Assembly (NCBI GenBank): GCA_003567115.1
Contig: PXAP01000322.1
Location: 1 to 30,343, forward strand
Length of the DNA: 30,343 nt
Origin: Bacteroidota bacterium
Lineage (GTDB): Bacteria; Bacteroidota; Bacteroidia; Bacteroidales; PUMT01
Reading direction: 5' to 3'
Shown here: positions 28,962 through 30,343 of the stretch, piece by piece
How positions within the stretch are numbered: the stretch's first letter is position 1
How the letters are laid out: each line of letters starts with the position of its first letter
Position numbers and translations under genes: made by a program
Notes under the pieces: generated by a model
What the model saw: the letters and a program-made list of their open reading frames with translations, nothing else
Database searches by the model: none
What the model was told of the DNA's origin: nothing

Positions 28962-30302
28962 ATGAATAAGTTATATACCAGAGGTTTATTTATAAAGGTT
29001 ATATTGTTGATCTCCTTTTATTTCTGGGATGTAGCCATAAGTTCATCAGGGAGCAATTCTGCAGAAACGGTATTGCGTTCAAAGCAAACTCATCCATTTA
29101 CATATAATCTGAAAAATGAACTGTCTGATTCAGATAATTTTGAGTATCTGGAATCGGGTATAGAGTTTCTTCTGAACAGGTTTGACATGAAAGGAGCATC
29201 CTTTGCAGTGGCAAAGGATGCCAGGCTGGTTTTTGCAAAAGGTGCCGGGTATGCCGATGCAGAAGCTAAAGTGAGGGTAGAACCAAAACACATGTTCAGG
29301 ATTGCAAGCATATCGAAACTAATTACCGCAACTACAATTATGAAAATGCAGGAATTGGGTCTGCTTGATCTGGACGATAAGGTTTTCGGGCGGGAAGGGA
29401 TTCTGAACCATCCCATATACCTGGATTATTCGGATTCACGCGCCGAAAGAATTACAGTGCGCCATTTGCTCAACCATTCAGCCGGATGGAACAGGCGATT
29501 TGGGGATCATATGTTCATGCCCCATCACATAGCAAGGCAGATGAAGGTGGATTCACCGGTTCAGGTTTCCGACATTATACGATTTGCCCTGAAGAAACGA
29601 TTGCATTTTAATCCGGGATCCAGAACCAGTTATTCAAACCTGGGATATGCCATTCTCGGTGAAATAATTGAGCATATCACAGATATGGAATATGAGGCAT
29701 ATGTGCAACAAACAATACTTCATCCTTTGGGTATACAGGATATGCGAATAGGAGGCAACCTTGAGCATCAGCGTTTTGATAACGAGGTAAAATACTACGA
29801 ACAATCCAATGCCTCTGAGGTCAAGTCAATTTATGATATAAATGAATTTGTTCCTTTATCATACGGAGGGAATGATATCGAAACTCTCGGAGCTGCGGGA
29901 GGATGGATTGCTTCACCTGCAGAACTTTTAAAACTGATCGCTGCTATTGATGGCCGTCCGGGAGTACCGGATATTCTCTCATCAGAGAGCATTGAAATGA
30001 TGACAGATACCAGACTTTCAGGGGGACATATGATAGGATGGACGGGATCTGACAGGAGGGGAAACTGGTGGCGTACAGGAACATTTGCAGGAACATCCGC
30101 TCTGGTGATGCGTCAGAACAATGGATTAAACTGGGCTGTCATCTTTAATTCAAGCACTTACAGGGGGACCACCCTTTCACGGGAAATTACCCGTGAAGTA
30201 CAGACTGCATTGAACAGTTTAGAACAATGGCCTGAACACGATCTTTTTTATTATTTCGAAGCGCCTCCTTCCCTTTGTCCGGATATTGCCGAACACAGAT
30301 AA
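28962..30302 (+). CDS. Serine hydrolase of the beta-lactamase/DD-peptidase family
   Basis: This 446-residue protein has an N-terminal signal or anchor segment (about 8-27, GLFIKVILLISFYFWDVAIS). The catalytic domain shows SISK (Ser116-xx-Lys119) in FRIASISKLITATT, YSN (224-226) in SRTSYSNLGYAILGEIIE, and a C-terminal WRTGTFAGTSALV in place of the KTG/HTG box. These are the three motifs of PF00144 serine hydrolases (class C beta-lactamase, EstB esterase and DD-peptidase relatives). It acts in the periplasm or on the cell surface; whether it cleaves peptidoglycan peptides, D-amino-acid esters, small esters or beta-lactams cannot be told. The length exceeds class C beta-lactamases, so antibiotic resistance should not be assumed. 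Upstream are two palindromic repeats; the downstream neighbour is outside the window. Confidence 0.88.
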   Translation: MNKLYTRGLFIKVILLISFYFWDVAISSSGSNSAETVLRSKQTHPFTYNLKNELSDSDNFEYLESGIEFLLNRFDMKGASFAVAKDARLVFAKGAGYADAEAKVRVEPKHMFRIASISKLITATTIMKMQELGLLDLDDKVFGREGILNHPIYLDYSDSRAERITVRHLLNHSAGWNRRFGDHMFMPHHIARQMKVDSPVQVSDIIRFALKKRLHFNPGSRTSYSNLGYAILGEIIEHITDMEYEAYVQQTILHPLGIQDMRIGGNLEHQRFDNEVKYYEQSNASEVKSIYDINEFVPLSYGGNDIETLGAAGGWIASPAELLKLIAAIDGRPGVPDILSSESIEMMTDTRLSGGHMIGWTGSDRRGNWWRTGTFAGTSALVMRQNNGLNWAVIFNSSTYRGTTLSREITREVQTALNSLEQWPEHDLFYYFEAPPSLCPDIAEHR

Positions 30303-30343
30303 ATTATCACTGAATCCCATAATTTGGCCTGGTTATCACAGAA

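Noticed and set aside
28962..30302. Antibiotic-resistance class C beta-lactamase
   Set aside because: The SxxK and YSN motifs place it in the broad PF00144 group, but the length and the altered third motif do not support a resistance call.

Overview
The window looks like chromosomal DNA of a Bacteroidota bacterium, probably Bacteroidales/Marinilabiliales. The evidence is indirect. Several genes are preceded by the Bacteroidota -7 promoter element TAnnTTTG, and Shine-Dalgarno sites are almost absent. Typical Bacteroidota families are present: a TlpA-like redoxin with a long N-terminal region, a NagB protein fused to a PIG-L/LmbE domain, a phosphosulfolactate synthase next to a TPR protein and a DUF368 protein, a DUF6340-like lipoprotein, an XRE regulator with the 'EWL..GKG' segment, and a YtxH/holin pair. 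Most genes are core metabolic or housekeeping genes. No prophage, CRISPR array, toxin-antitoxin pair or intact transposase was seen.

Layout, left half. 1-1470: 3' end of larB, then larC (nickel-pincer cofactor). 1691-2563: sucD without sucC. 2643-4061 (-): secreted thioredoxin-like protein, preceded on the same strand by a structured RNA of about 175 nt with its own terminator (about 4087-4262). Two copies of a MITE-like element (1502-1632 and 4326-4458) flank this segment. 4491-5618 (-): glycosyltransferase. 6055-10419 (+): argS, ffh, folD. 10420-10750: an inverted repeat and a tandemly duplicated tRNA relic. 10751-11653 (-): membrane-anchored coiled-coil protein. 11654-12466: AT-rich gap of 0.8 kb. 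12467-15758 (+): TPR protein, phosphosulfolactate synthase, DUF368 transporter.

Layout, right half. 15929-18256 (-): NagB-PIG-L fusion. 18257-18924: divergent regulatory gap with four ATTACA-type dyad sites. 18925-21457 (+): XRE regulator, pyrD, fabG. 21504-24154 (-): sodium/solute symporter and nagA, an amino-sugar pair. 24255-26528 (+): lipoprotein and Ste24-type M48 protease. 26707-27342 (+): outer-membrane beta-barrel. 27393-28326 (-): YtxH, holin-like and small basic protein. 28327-28961: gap with two copies of a 79-bp palindromic repeat. 28962-30302 (+): serine hydrolase of the beta-lactamase/DD-peptidase type.

The genes mostly act in separate pathways. Three groups probably work together: nagA, the symporter and the NagB fusion (amino-sugar uptake and breakdown); the TPR/ComA/DUF368 run (possibly sulfonate or envelope metabolism); and YtxH/holin/small protein (envelope stress). 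The best leads for undescribed biology are the RNA upstream of the redoxin gene, the repeated dyad sites at 18471-18893, the 79-bp repeats before the serine hydrolase, and the NagB fusion that lacks the usual active-site glutamate. All family assignments come from reading the sequence; no database search was run.
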